Shown here: one piece after another, positions 54,407 through 62,681 of the stretch
Layout: each line of letters opens with the position of its first letter
How positions within the stretch are numbered: position 1 is the first letter of the stretch
Assembly (NCBI RefSeq): GCF_009861525.1
Contig: NZ_WVHL01000003.1
Coordinates: 744,001-808,000 of the forward strand
DNA: 64,000 nt
Reading direction: 5' to 3'
From: Pseudomonas sp. LD120
GTDB taxonomy: Bacteria; Pseudomonadota; Gammaproteobacteria; Pseudomonadales; Pseudomonadaceae
Position numbers and translations under genes: made by a program
The notes under the pieces: model-generated
What the model was told of the DNA's origin: nothing
What the model saw: only the letters and a program-made list of their open reading frames with translations
Databases searched by the model: none

Positions 54407-54631
54407 ATGACTTCAGTATTCGACCGTGAGGACATCCTGTTCCAAGTGGTGGTCAACCACGAAGAGCAATACTCGATCTGGCCCGACTACAAGGCCGTGC
54501 CCCAGGGCTGGCGCACCGTGGGCAAGAGCGGCTTCAAAAAGGAGTGCCTGGCCTACATCGAAGAAGTCTGGACCGACATGCGCCCGTTGAGCCTGCGTCA
54601 GAAGATGGACCAGCAGGCCGTGGCCGGCTGA
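54407..54631 (+). CDS. MbtH-like NRPS accessory protein
   Basis: This 74-residue MbtH-like protein binds and activates NRPS adenylation domains, here presumably those of the pyoverdine synthetases. It has the family signature [25 protein letters not shown] and a C-terminal [14 protein letters not shown], with the conserved N-x-E-x-Q-x-S-x-W-P and P-x-G-W. GGAGA precedes the ATG by 6 bases. It is co-directional with pvdH and probably co-transcribed, as in P. aeruginosa (PA2413-PA2412 arrangement). The thioesterase that follows there is missing here. A CTGTAGCCGCTG element begins two bases after the stop. Confidence 0.95.
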   Translation: MTSVFDREDILFQVVVNHEEQYSIWPDYKAVPQGWRTVGKSGFKKECLAYIEEVWTDMRPLSLRQKMDQQAVAG

Positions 54632-54632
54632 C

Positions 54633-54756
54633 CTGTAGCCGCTGCCGAGCTTGCGAAGCTGCGCCAAGGGCCGCAGGACCTTCTGCGATCTCAAGAGCAG
54701 CGCCTCCTATGACGGAGTGCCGCCCAGATCGTTCGCAGCCTGCGGCAGCGGCTACA
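54633..54756. repeat. CTGTAGCCGCTG-bounded element, copy B1
   Basis: A 124-base unit with ends CTGTAGCCGCTGCC and GGCAGCGGCTACA in inverted orientation. The core GAAGCTGCGCCAAGGGCCGC is shared with B2 (149 bases on). It begins two bases after the mbtH-like stop. Confidence 0.78.
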
Positions 54757-54779
54757 AAAATCCCGGATCAAGATGGTTG

Positions 54780-54907
54780 CTGTCGCCGCTGCTGAGCCAC
54801 GGCGAAGCTGCGCCAAGGGCCGCAGGACCTTCCGTGATCTCAAGAGCAGCGCTCTCCTGCGCCGGAGTGCCGCCCAGATCGTTCGCAGCCTGCGGCAGCG
54901 GCTACAG
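54780..54907. repeat. CTGTAGCCGCTG-bounded element, copy B2
   Basis: A 128-base unit, nearly the same as B1 apart from the left end (CTGTCGCCGCTGCTGAG). It is separated from B1 by 23 bases. Confidence 0.78.
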
Positions 54908-54950
54908 AGGCGCTGCTGTCTTGAGCTTGGCAGTTGTTCATGCCGGGCGA

Positions 54951-55781
54951 TCAGCCCCTGCGCTTGACGGCCTGCAGGGTATAGCTCAGCGGCAGGCGCC
55001 ATGGCGCCTCCTTAAGTCGCCATTCGCCGCGTTCATCAACGACCATCTGCCCCGGCAGGGCCTCCCAGGGAATGCTCTGGTGTTCCACCAGCCCGGTGAT
55101 GTCCAGGCCCTGGGCCAGCAAGGCGCTGATGATTTCGCCCAGGCCGTGGTTCCATTCGTGGGTCACGGTGGCCTGGAGTTTGTGCTCGGTCTCCACATAG
55201 GTGGTGTCGTAGTCCCACACCTGCGGTTCGTCGCTGCGCTCGAAATAGGCATGCGTTACCTGCAACGCACCGGGCTGATCCTCATCCAGAGCCCAGAGCA
55301 TGGGATGCCCCTCGCGGATAAACAGCCGGCCACCGGGCTTGAGCAGGGCGCCGACGGTGTGTGCCCAGCGCTCGATGCTCGGCAACCAGCACAGCGCGCC
55401 GATGCCGGTGTAGACCAGATCGAAGCTGCCCTGGGGCAACACCTCGGCGGCCAGGAATACGTCCGACTCGTGGTAGTCGATGGGCGTATGGCAGCGCTGT
55501 GCGAGGGTGCGGGCTTCGGCCAGGGACGCCGCGGAAAAATCCACCCCGCTCATCTGTGCGCCGAGGCGGGCCAGGGACAGGGTGTCGGTGCCGATATGGC
55601 ATTGCAGATGCACCCCGCGCAAGCCCTGGATATCGCCCAGCAGGGGCCGGTCGAACTGCACGACCTCGGAGAGAAACTGCGGATCGTCGACGAAGCGCTG
55701 CACCGCATAGTCTTCCGAGGCCGCGTGCAGGGGCGCGCGTTCGTCCCAATTGGTCTTGTTGAGAGTCATGGAGTCGCTCAT
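54951..55781 (-). CDS. SAM-dependent methyltransferase
   Basis: This 276-residue class I methyltransferase has LRGVHLQCHIGTDTLSLARLGAQMSGVDFSAASL as the SAM-binding motif I/II (HLQCHIGTDTLS variant of the G-x-G loop) and FDLVYTGIGALCWLP. LLKPGGRLFIREGHP is the post-II motif. Substrate unknown; similar Pseudomonas proteins are annotated only as class I SAM methyltransferases. AGGAAG 8 bases before ATG 55781. It lies between the mbtH-like gene and fpvF, interrupting the pyoverdine block, and is flanked on both sides by CTGTAGCCGCTG elements. A pyoverdine role is not supported by motif. Confidence 0.85.
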   Translation of the reverse strand: MSDSMTLNKTNWDERAPLHAASEDYAVQRFVDDPQFLSEVVQFDRPLLGDIQGLRGVHLQCHIGTDTLSLARLGAQMSGVDFSAASLAEARTLAQRCHTPIDYHESDVFLAAEVLPQGSFDLVYTGIGALCWLPSIERWAHTVGALLKPGGRLFIREGHPMLWALDEDQPGALQVTHAYFERSDEPQVWDYDTTYVETEHKLQATVTHEWNHGLGEIISALLAQGLDITGLVEHQSIPWEALPGQMVVDERGEWRLKEAPWRLPLSYTLQAVKRRG

Positions 55782-55887
55782 GGCACGGGCTTCCTGTCTG
55801 GGCTTTTGGCGAAACGCAGACTAGCACCGGTCAATCACCGCGATCTTGAGCAAATATGTAAGCGTGTTCTGGTCCCCTGAACCCGAT

Positions 55888-56021
55888 CTGTAGCCGCTGC
55901 TGAGCCATGGCGAAGCGGCGCCAAGGTCCGCAGGACCTTGCCTGGCGATTGTCGGTCGAGCGCCGCGTCCCTGCGCCGGAGTGCCGCCCAGGCCGTTCGC
56001 AGCCTGGAGCAGCGGCTACAG
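55888..56021. repeat. CTGTAGCCGCTG-bounded element, copy B3
   Basis: A 134-base unit with the same layout as B1 and B2 but more diverged. Its right end, CAGCGGCTACAG, supplies the TAG stop codon of fpvF (56016-56018, minus strand). Confidence 0.75.
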
Positions 56022-56999
56022 GGCCAGGGCCTGGGTGACTTTTTGCAGGTTGCCTTCCAGTTCGCCAAGCGGGTCGGGGCTGTCGGTTTGCAGCACCAGC
56101 AACTGGCTGCCGCCGGCGCTGATGGCGGCCTTCAATGCCTCGGACGGCTGACGATGGTGCAGGACCAGGGCCACGTCGTTGTCCTTGAGCTGGGCTTGCA
56201 ATTGTTTCAGGGCTTCCGGGGTCCATTCCTTGTCAGTCCGGGCATCCACCGCCAGCAGTTCCAGGTTCAAACCGCTGACCAGATAACCAAAGTGCTCGGA
56301 AAGGCTCAGTACGCTGAGGTTGTCGGCCTCGGCCAGGCGCGCTTCGCTGGCGGCGCTGAGTTTGAGCAGGCGCTGTTTCAGTTCTGCCAGGTTGCGCTCG
56401 ATCTGCGGCTTGGCTTCGGGCGCCAGGCGTGCGAGGTCGGCCGCGAGTACGTCGGCCATGCGCCCCAGGTTGTTGCTGGACAGCCAGGGCTGGGCATTCA
56501 GGCCGTTGCTCTGGCCCGATTGCAGGGCCACTCCTGGCAGGGCGCCGTCCACCGGGCGCGCGGCGTCGATCTCGACGATGCGGATGTTGCTGCGTCGGGC
56601 GTTGGGGTACAGCGGGTCGTCCGGCCAGATCGAGCGCAGGCCGATCACCGCGTCGGCATTCAGCGCCAGCTTGCTTAGGGCCGCAGCGCCGCGCCCGGTG
56701 AAATAGGCGGTCTGTCGCGAGCCGGGGAGGTTGGCCGGGGCCGCGCGCTCCAGCTTGATGGGTGTGCCTTGCAGCAGGATTTGCCCGAGGCCGAAGGTCA
56801 CCGGCAGCGAGGCCAGCACCGTCAGCGATTTTTGTGCGGTGGTGCTGTGCAGCACGGTGTTGCCCATGCCGTGGCTGGCCACCACGCGCATCGGTTCGAA
56901 GTGGTCGCGCTCGGCCAGGGCCGGGGTGCTGATCAGGCCGCCGAGGGCCAGGGCCAGGCTCAGGCGACGCCATGATGAGTGAGGCAATGAACTGTGCAT
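56016..56999 (-). CDS. fpvF: Periplasmic metal-binding protein FpvF
   Basis: FpvF is the second periplasmic binding protein of the FpvCDEF ABC system that handles iron released from ferripyoverdine. The 327-residue ZnuA/TroA-fold protein has a signal peptide (LSLALALGGLISTPALAE), MRVVASHGMGNTV and ILLQGTPIKLER in the N lobe, a long backbone helix, and HFGYLVSGLNLELLAV. KDNDVALVLHHRQPSEAL follows in the C lobe. Its start directly follows the fpvE stop with no gap. Last in the operon. Confidence 0.88.
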   Translation of the reverse strand: MHSSLPHSSWRRLSLALALGGLISTPALAERDHFEPMRVVASHGMGNTVLHSTTAQKSLTVLASLPVTFGLGQILLQGTPIKLERAAPANLPGSRQTAYFTGRGAAALSKLALNADAVIGLRSIWPDDPLYPNARRSNIRIVEIDAARPVDGALPGVALQSGQSNGLNAQPWLSSNNLGRMADVLAADLARLAPEAKPQIERNLAELKQRLLKLSAASEARLAEADNLSVLSLSEHFGYLVSGLNLELLAVDARTDKEWTPEALKQLQAQLKDNDVALVLHHRQPSEALKAAISAGGSQLLVLQTDSPDPLGELEGNLQKVTQALAL

Positions 57000-57899
57000 T
57001 TATCCGATATTCCCTTTCAGGCTGGGCACGGTGCCGCGGGCGATGGCGGCCAGGGCGAAGGCCGCGCCGGCGACCAGGATGATGGCCGCGCCGGAAGGCA
57101 CCGGCAGGTCGAAGACGATGGGCAGCAAGATGCCGCACAGGGTGCTGACGGTGGCGATGCTCACCGAGATCCAGAAGAAGCCCTTGAGCGACTGGCTGAG
57201 CAGGCGGGCCGCTGCGGCCGGAATCACCAGCAGCGCGCCCACCAGGATGGCGCCGATGACCTTGACCGCGGCCACGGTGATCAAAGTCACCAGGATCACG
57301 AACAGGTAGTCCAGGGTCTTCACCGCCACCCCGCGCACCGCCGCCAACTGCGGGTTGAAGCTGGCCAGCATGATGCGGTTGTACAGCGGCAGGCTCAGGC
57401 CCAGTACCAGGGCACCGACGATCAACAGCACCAGCAAGTCGTTGCCGTTGACCGTGAGCACCGAGCCGAACAGTACGTTTTCCAGGATGTGCACGTTGAT
57501 CTTGCCGGCCAGGATCAGCAGCAGGCTGGCGCCCAGGGCCAGGGATACCGAGAGGAACACCCCGATCAGCGTGTCCGGGGCCAGCCCGGTGCGGTTGCGC
57601 AGGTAGTTGAGGAGGATGCCGAACAGCAGGCAATAGCCGAACAGGCTGCCGTAGGGGCCGGTGTAGGGTTCGCCCAGCAGGATGCCGATGGCCACCCCGG
57701 TCAGCGCCGCGTGGCCCACCGCCTCGGAGAAGAAGGCGAAGCGCTTGACCACCACCAGGGTGCCCAGGCCGCCGAGCACCGGGCCGATCAGCAGCCCGGC
57801 CAGCAGCGCATTGACCACAAAACCGTAGGCCAGGGCCTCGGGCAGGTAGCCGGACGAGGCCCAGCCCTGGATCATCAGGCGCAAAGATTCATAGCTCAT
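57000..57899 (-). CDS. fpvE: ABC transporter permease FpvE
   Basis: This 299-residue ABC-3 (ZnuB-type) permease has about eight membrane segments and signature stretches KRFAFFSEAVGHAALTGVAIG (near 50-75), ILLNYLRNRTGLAPDTLIGVFLS and VKVIGAILVGALLVIPAAAARLL. ATG 57899 shares its first base with the fpvD stop (TGATG). The open frame continues about 54 codons upstream into fpvD but is not used. It pairs with the FpvD ATPase and the FpvC/FpvF binding proteins in iron recovery from pyoverdine. Confidence 0.9.
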   Translation of the reverse strand: MSYESLRLMIQGWASSGYLPEALAYGFVVNALLAGLLIGPVLGGLGTLVVVKRFAFFSEAVGHAALTGVAIGILLGEPYTGPYGSLFGYCLLFGILLNYLRNRTGLAPDTLIGVFLSVSLALGASLLLILAGKINVHILENVLFGSVLTVNGNDLLVLLIVGALVLGLSLPLYNRIMLASFNPQLAAVRGVAVKTLDYLFVILVTLITVAAVKVIGAILVGALLVIPAAAARLLSQSLKGFFWISVSIATVSTLCGILLPIVFDLPVPSGAAIILVAGAAFALAAIARGTVPSLKGNIG

Positions 57900-58642
57900 C
57901 AAGCGGCGCTCCCGGTGGCACGTGGGTGGGTGGAGAACAGGCTGAGCAGGCGTTCCGGGGTCAGAGTCTGCTGCGCCGGGCCGTCGAACAACACTCGGCG
58001 GTTGAGGCCGGTGACCCGGTCCGCCAGGCGGCCCACGGCTTCCAGGTCGTGCTCGATCCACAGCAGGGTGATGCCGCTCTGGCGCCAGTCGTGGAGCAGG
58101 CGTTCGAAGACCTGAGTCCCGGCTTCGTCCAGGGCCGACATCGGTTCGTCCAGCACCAGCAGTTGCGGGGCCGGGATCAGGCCCTGGGCCAACAGTACCC
58201 GCTGGCGTTCACCCCCGGACAGCGCGCCCATGCGCCGTTTGCGCTTGTCTTGCATGCCGACCCGTTCCAGGGCTTCGCCAATCGCCCGGGCGTAATGCCG
58301 GCTCAGGCCGAGGAAGGCCGGACGGCGCTGGCACATGGCAGCCATGAAATCGTCCACGGTCATCGGCAGGCCACGGTCGAATTCCAGGGCCTGGGGCACG
58401 TAGCCGATGGTGCCGGGAGCGCCGGGCCATTGCAGGCGCAGTTGGCCCTGGTGCGGCATCTGCCCCAGCAGGGTCTTGATCAGCGAGCTTTTGCCGCCGC
58501 CGTTGGGGCCCACCAGTGCGTGCACGCTGCCGGGCTGCACCTGGAAGGTCACGCGGTCGAGGATGGTGGTGCGGCCCAGGGTCAGGCTGACCTGGTCGAA
58601 CTCGATGGCCGGACCGCGCAGCAGGGTCTCGATGGCGGTCAT
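57899..58642 (-). CDS. fpvD: ABC transporter ATPase FpvD
   Basis: This 247-residue ATP-binding subunit has Walker A GPNGGGKSSLIKTLLG, Q-loop YVPQALEF, signature LSGGERQRVLLAQGL, Walker B LLVLDEPMSALDEAG and H-loop LLWIEHDLEAVG, all intact. It forms the metal-type (MZT/ZnuC-like) importer with FpvE. Its start overlaps the fpvC stop as ATGA and its stop touches the fpvE start, so the four transporter genes are translationally chained. Confidence 0.93.
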   Translation of the reverse strand: MTAIETLLRGPAIEFDQVSLTLGRTTILDRVTFQVQPGSVHALVGPNGGGKSSLIKTLLGQMPHQGQLRLQWPGAPGTIGYVPQALEFDRGLPMTVDDFMAAMCQRRPAFLGLSRHYARAIGEALERVGMQDKRKRRMGALSGGERQRVLLAQGLIPAPQLLVLDEPMSALDEAGTQVFERLLHDWRQSGITLLWIEHDLEAVGRLADRVTGLNRRVLFDGPAQQTLTPERLLSLFSTHPRATGSAA

Positions 58643-59568
58643 GCCCCGGCCTCCTGAATGGCCCGGACCACGGTGTCGAGGTTGCCGTTCATTTCCTTCT
58701 CGTATTTGTCGGCGCTGTAGTCGCCATAGGAGATGTGCGACAGCGGGTAGAGCTTGACCCCGGATTCGCGCTGGATGGTCTCGACGTAGGTGGAGGGGAA
58801 GTCCATCTCGGAGAAGATCACCTTGACGTCCAGGTCCCGCAGCTGGTCGATGGTCTTCTTCAATTGGCTGGGGCTGGGCTCGATGCCGTGGGCCGGCTCC
58901 ACCACCGCGGTAACTTGCAGGCCGAACTCGCGCAGCAGGTAGTCGTAGGCGGCGTGCACTGTGGCTACCCGCAGGTCGGCGTTGGGCGCCTGGGTCAGTC
59001 TGGCCAGCGCGTTGGCGCGCATCTGCCGCAGGCGCTTGCCATAGGCGCGGGCGTTCTGGGTGTAGGTCTTGGCGTTGGCCGGGTCCAGCTTGCCCAGCTC
59101 GCGGGCGATGTTGTTGACCTGGGCGATGGAGGCGCTGATGGAGAGGAAGGTGTGCGGGTTGACCACTTTGCCGGCACCGCGGGCGGCGATTCCGGTGGCG
59201 GCCAGCAGCGGCACGTTTGCGTTGGCTTCGATCACCGGGATGTCCGGGCGTTCGCTGGTGGCGATCATGCGGTCGGCGAAATCATCGTGGCCGACGCCGT
59301 TGAGCACGATCACGTCCAGCGTGCCGATGCGCTTGATGTCCTCGGCCCGGGGTTCGTAGGCGTGGGGGTTGAAGCCGGCGGGAATCAGCGGCACCACTTC
59401 GGCTTTGTCGCCGACGATGTTCGCCACGTAGCTGTAGTAGGGGTGCAGGGTGATGCCGATGCGCAGGCGCTTGGCCGGATCGGCGCTGACCAGGGGGCTG
59501 AGCACCAGGGCCAGCAGGCTGACCAGCAGCACCCGCAGGAAAGGGCGGCGTTGCGATGAAATGGGCAT
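58639..59568 (-). CDS. fpvC: Periplasmic metal-binding protein FpvC
   Basis: This 309-residue TroA/ZnuA-family binding protein is known in P. aeruginosa to bind ferrous iron freed from pyoverdine. It has a signal peptide (FLRVLLVSLLALVLSPLVSAD) and an N lobe with ITLHPYYSYVANIVGDKAEVVPLIPAGFNPHAYEP (metal-ligand His) and GVGHDDF. The C-lobe side has KVVNPHTFLSISASIAQ, ATVHAAYDYLLREFGL and SEMDFPS. The start ATG 59568 is preferred because it begins the signal peptide; an ATG 11 codons upstream is in frame. A 128-base gap with a G9 run separates it from fpvK, so it may have a separate start of transcription. Confidence 0.92.
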   Translation of the reverse strand: MPISSQRRPFLRVLLVSLLALVLSPLVSADPAKRLRIGITLHPYYSYVANIVGDKAEVVPLIPAGFNPHAYEPRAEDIKRIGTLDVIVLNGVGHDDFADRMIATSERPDIPVIEANANVPLLAATGIAARGAGKVVNPHTFLSISASIAQVNNIARELGKLDPANAKTYTQNARAYGKRLRQMRANALARLTQAPNADLRVATVHAAYDYLLREFGLQVTAVVEPAHGIEPSPSQLKKTIDQLRDLDVKVIFSEMDFPSTYVETIQRESGVKLYPLSHISYGDYSADKYEKEMNGNLDTVVRAIQEAGA

Positions 59569-59696
59569 GGCTAGCGTTCTTCTCTCGGGTGAATACAACA
59601 ATTGAGTCGCTGTGAAAGCTGCAGCGTTCGCTCCGCCTGGGTTAAAAACTGGGGGGGGGCTGGGCCTTCACTCGCGACGTGTTCGCGCGGCCTGAC

Positions 59697-60269
59697 TCAG
59701 TGACGATGCTGGCGAGTCACCCCGGCATCGAATTGCGCGATCACCTGTTGCCAGCCGGCGGCGACCAGCGTCGCGTCGTGCAGATCGACAGGCACCGTGA
59801 CCGACGGGGCGCGGTTGAGCCAGATGTCCACCTTGGCCTGATCCTCGGTGTCCAGGCGCATCAGGAAGGAGCCGGCCACGGGCGGGTTTTGGCTCAGGCC
59901 CAGGTAGGCCTGATCCTGCAATTGCCAGGCATGGCCACCGCGGCTGACGGAGCTGGCGTCCTGGGCGAAGGGCGCAAAGCCTTCCTCGGCCAGTTGCTCC
60001 GGGCTGGGTAGGGCGTGTTGCTCAGCGCGCAGCAGGTGGATTTCCTCGAGGGTCACCCGCAGGTCGGCGTAGATACCTTGTTCGCCGGCACTGAGGTCGC
60101 GGCGAGCATCGAGCTGGTGGCTGGCGATGCGCTGGGTCTGGGGTTTCTCGCCGCGCCACAGCACCACGCTGGTGGCCACGCCAAGGATCAGCAGGCACAA
60201 CAGCAACACATAGAGGGTTTCGTGGCCGGCGCCGGCAGGACGTACGACCTGGGTGGTGGCAGGCTTCAT
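59697..60269 (-). CDS. fpvK: FpvK (DUF6162-type membrane protein)
   Basis: This 190-residue single-pass membrane protein has a membrane helix at about 19-38 (LYVLLLCLLILGVATSVVLW) followed by a periplasmic domain containing LSAGEQGIYADLRVTLEEI, SRGGHAWQLQDQAYLG and DTEDQAKVDIWLN, with a His-rich tail (RQHRH). It is part of the FpvGHJK complex that helps reduce iron in ferripyoverdine in the periplasm; its individual role is not defined. ATGA overlap with fpvJ. Confidence 0.85.
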   Translation of the reverse strand: MKPATTQVVRPAGAGHETLYVLLLCLLILGVATSVVLWRGEKPQTQRIASHQLDARRDLSAGEQGIYADLRVTLEEIHLLRAEQHALPSPEQLAEEGFAPFAQDASSVSRGGHAWQLQDQAYLGLSQNPPVAGSFLMRLDTEDQAKVDIWLNRAPSVTVPVDLHDATLVAAGWQQVIAQFDAGVTRQHRH

Positions 60270-60604
60270 GGGGTCTCGATATCTGCTTGGTCGATCTCGA
60301 CCACGTGGCCGGGGCCGGCGTCGAACAGCACGTAGAATTCGCTGGAGGGCTTCTTGAAGGTCAGGGTGGAATCGGCCCCCAGCTTGCCCGGCACCAGGAT
60401 GGTTTCGTCGTAGCCGATCACGTCCAGGGTCACGCCCGGGGCGCCGCTGCCGTCGGAGAAACCGCCGGTACAGCGGATCTGCTCAGCGTCGATGGCCTCG
60501 CATTCGCACATCGGGTTGTGGGCCTGGGCGGTAAGGCACCAGGCGCAGCCCAGGCACATCAGGGCCAGCGCGCCGAGGCGTCGCGGCGATACAGCGCGGA
60601 TCAT
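60266..60604 (-). CDS. fpvJ: FpvJ periplasmic protein
   Basis: This 112-residue exported protein has a signal peptide (LGALALMCLGCAWCLTAQAH), then HNPMCECEAIDAEQIRCTGGFSDGSGAPGVTLDVIGYDE, with four cysteines in the mature part, and a beta-rich C-terminus. Third gene of the fpvGHJK set, with ATGA overlaps at both ends. It contributes to ferripyoverdine reduction or iron capture in P. aeruginosa; the biochemical role is unclear. The CxC pair could bind metal. Confidence 0.85.
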   Translation of the reverse strand: MIRAVSPRRLGALALMCLGCAWCLTAQAHNPMCECEAIDAEQIRCTGGFSDGSGAPGVTLDVIGYDETILVPGKLGADSTLTFKKPSSEFYVLFDAGPGHVVEIDQADIETP

Positions 60605-61149
60605 GGTTTGCCTCCTTGTTTTTCAAGCCAGGCCACGGTGGCCGGTGACGCCTGGCGCAGGGGGATGGATGCTTGGTGCAGGGTGCCGTCCCAACCTTCC
60701 AGGGTGATCCACAGTTGAGCGTCGGCCGAGGTCTTTTCCGGGATCGGCATGGTCGCGCCCATGCGGTACGCACTGCCGAAGAAGATCACCCCGGCGGTTC
60801 GCAGACTGCGCGGCTTGCCGATGCGCAGGTAAGTGGCCTTGACCGGTTTGATGCAGGCCTGGCACAGGGCGGCGTTGAAGCTTTTCATGTAACCGGCGGG
60901 ACCGCTTTTACGCGGTGCCTCATTGCGCATTTCCGCCAGGCGCAGGCTCCACGGCCCGACCTGGATATCGCCGATCTCCCGCTCGCCCAGGCCGCTGTCA
61001 CCGCGAAACAAGGCCACGTCGGCGAAGTATTTGGGCATGAAGCCCAAGGGGATCAGCAGCAGCAGGATGTTCAGGTGAAAGCGCCACTTGTGCCACAGCT
61101 GGCCGAGGGTCGAGGTGGCAGCAGGGGGTACCGGGCTGGCCTTGCTCAT
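60601..61149 (-). CDS. fpvH: FpvH membrane protein
   Basis: This 182-residue protein has one membrane segment at about 25-45 (FHLNILLLLIPLGFMPKYF) and a periplasmic domain with GDIQVGPWSLRLAE, a CQAC pair (AALCQACIKP) and WITLEGWDGTLHQASIPL. Second gene of the set, with ATGA overlaps to fpvG and fpvJ. FpvH forms part of the inner-membrane reductase assembly in P. aeruginosa. The CxxC could bind heme, iron or form a disulfide; sequence alone does not decide. Confidence 0.87.
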   Translation of the reverse strand: MSKASPVPPAATSTLGQLWHKWRFHLNILLLLIPLGFMPKYFADVALFRGDSGLGEREIGDIQVGPWSLRLAEMRNEAPRKSGPAGYMKSFNAALCQACIKPVKATYLRIGKPRSLRTAGVIFFGSAYRMGATMPIPEKTSADAQLWITLEGWDGTLHQASIPLRQASPATVAWLEKQGGKP

Positions 61150-62369
61150 CGCGCGCCCTCTGTATTGTCGACGCTCATGGCCGGGGCGGGGGTGGATGCC
61201 GGTTGACGTGCGGCACGTGGGCTGGTGGTTTTTTTCTCGCGCTTGAGGGCATTGGCGGTGGCCAAGGCGGTGCGCTTGGTCCAGATCAGCAGGCCGCTGA
61301 GGACCATCATGCTCAGCAGCAGGCCGAAGAAGAACCAGATCAACTTGACCCAGATTCCGCCGAAATCACCGGTGTGCAGCGGGCGCATGGACTCGGTGAC
61401 AAACTCCAGGGTGCTGCGGTCGCTGAGTAGGTGCGTCGTGTCCAGGCTGCCGGTGTAGGGGTTGATGTTGGCGGTTTGGTACATCAGTGGGTACCAACCG
61501 CGCCCGCCCACATACAGGTGGCTGTAGGCGTTGCTGGGTAGGCTGACGAAGCTGACGTCGAAGCCGGGGATTTTCGAGGTGGCAATGCCGATGGCCTGGT
61601 CCAGGCCAATCATCGGCGCCGGCTGGCCATCGCTGGTGGTTGGCACCTGATCACGGGCGATCACCGGGACAATGGGTTCGCTGGAGAGGCTGATCTGGTT
61701 GTCGGCCAGGATTGCCTGGATCAGGAACCAGGTGCCGGTGATGGAGATCACCGCGATGAACCAGATCGACCAGATACCGCTCAGGCGATGGAAGTCGCCC
61801 CAGAAGATCCGTGCGCCATGGCGCAGACGCAGGGTCGGCTTGAGAAAGCCTTTCCAGAACTTCTTGTAGACCACCAGCCCGGTAACCAGCGAAGCCAGCA
61901 TTGGCAAGCCCAGCAGGGCCACCAGGTACCAGCCCCAGCTATAGCCGTTGGTGAAGGGCACCAGCCACCAGCCATGCAGGGCGCGAGTGAATCCCTTGAA
62001 GTCGAACTCGGGGCTTACCCCCTGGATCACTCCGGTGTAAGGGTTGACGTAGAGGGTTGGTGAGCGCCCGTCTGGGTAACTGACGCTGACACTCAGGGCA
62101 AAGTGGTTTTCGTCTGGGGTGACGATGGTGTCCACCTGGGTTTGCGGTTGCGCGCGATGAATCGCTTGCACGACCTGATCGTAGTTCAGCGGTTGCGCGT
62201 CATCGCTGGGTTTGCTGGCACGAACATCCGGGTTGGCCAGCCAGACGATTTCCTGGCTGACCACCGCGAGGGTGCCGGTGACACAGACGATCAGCACAAA
62301 GAACCAGATGGGCAAGGCCAGCCAGCTGTGCACCAAAAACCAGATTTTTGAACGGGACTTCTTCGACAT
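61146..62369 (-). CDS. fpvG: FpvG inner-membrane ferripyoverdine reductase (PepSY-TM)
   Basis: FpvG reduces Fe(III) in ferripyoverdine so that iron is released in the periplasm. The 407-residue PepSY-associated membrane protein has four main membrane segments: IWFLVHSWLALPIWFFVLIVC, YLVALLGLPMLASLVTGLVV, WSIWFIAVISITGTWFLI and LIWFFFGLLLSMMVLSGLLIW, with periplasmic PepSY parts between. Histidines in segments could hold heme. First of fpvGHJK. I take ATG 62369; the frame is open to ATG 62471 (34 codons more), but that start has no ribosome site and lies against a Fur-like site. Confidence 0.88.
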   Translation of the reverse strand: MSKKSRSKIWFLVHSWLALPIWFFVLIVCVTGTLAVVSQEIVWLANPDVRASKPSDDAQPLNYDQVVQAIHRAQPQTQVDTIVTPDENHFALSVSVSYPDGRSPTLYVNPYTGVIQGVSPEFDFKGFTRALHGWWLVPFTNGYSWGWYLVALLGLPMLASLVTGLVVYKKFWKGFLKPTLRLRHGARIFWGDFHRLSGIWSIWFIAVISITGTWFLIQAILADNQISLSSEPIVPVIARDQVPTTSDGQPAPMIGLDQAIGIATSKIPGFDVSFVSLPSNAYSHLYVGGRGWYPLMYQTANINPYTGSLDTTHLLSDRSTLEFVTESMRPLHTGDFGGIWVKLIWFFFGLLLSMMVLSGLLIWTKRTALATANALKREKKTTSPRAARQPASTPAPAMSVDNTEGAR

Positions 62370-62479
62370 TGAATGGGCGTCTTGATTCGAGGGATGGAGC
62401 GGCACTGGAACCTTGGGCCGGTCCCAGGCAAAACGCCTGGGCATAGCCTTGGCCAACGCGGCCTGCTTCATTTGATTAA

Positions 62480-62497
62480 GACGAATGAGAATCGTAA
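62480..62497. promoter_or_regulatory. Fur-like site upstream of fpvG
   Basis: The sequence around GACGAATGAGAATCGTAA keeps the AATGA-AATC core of the Fur consensus and is nearly palindromic (ACGAAT-GAG-AATCGT), about 110 bases before the chosen fpvG start. No PvdS box was found here. Moderate match only. Confidence 0.45.
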
Positions 62498-62591
62498 AAC
62501 CTGAAAGGCGATATGAAAGTAAATGTTACGAAGCCAAGGAAACCCCGTACAACGGGGCTGGTCTTTCGATTTGTGCATCAGGGACTGTCCC

Positions 62592-62660
62592 GCGTAGGAC
62601 CTGGCTTGCCGGCGAGGGAGGCCATGAGAGCGCCTCTGCCGGCAAGTCGGCTCCTACATC
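62592..62660. repeat. REP palindrome before the VOC gene 3' end
   Basis: CGTAGGACCTGGCTTGCCGG and CTGCCGGCAAGTCGGCTCC are the inverted arms of a single Pseudomonas REP unit, between fpvG and the VOC-family gene. Confidence 0.7.
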
Positions 62661-62681
62661 GAGTCCGGCGCAAGGGGCGGG

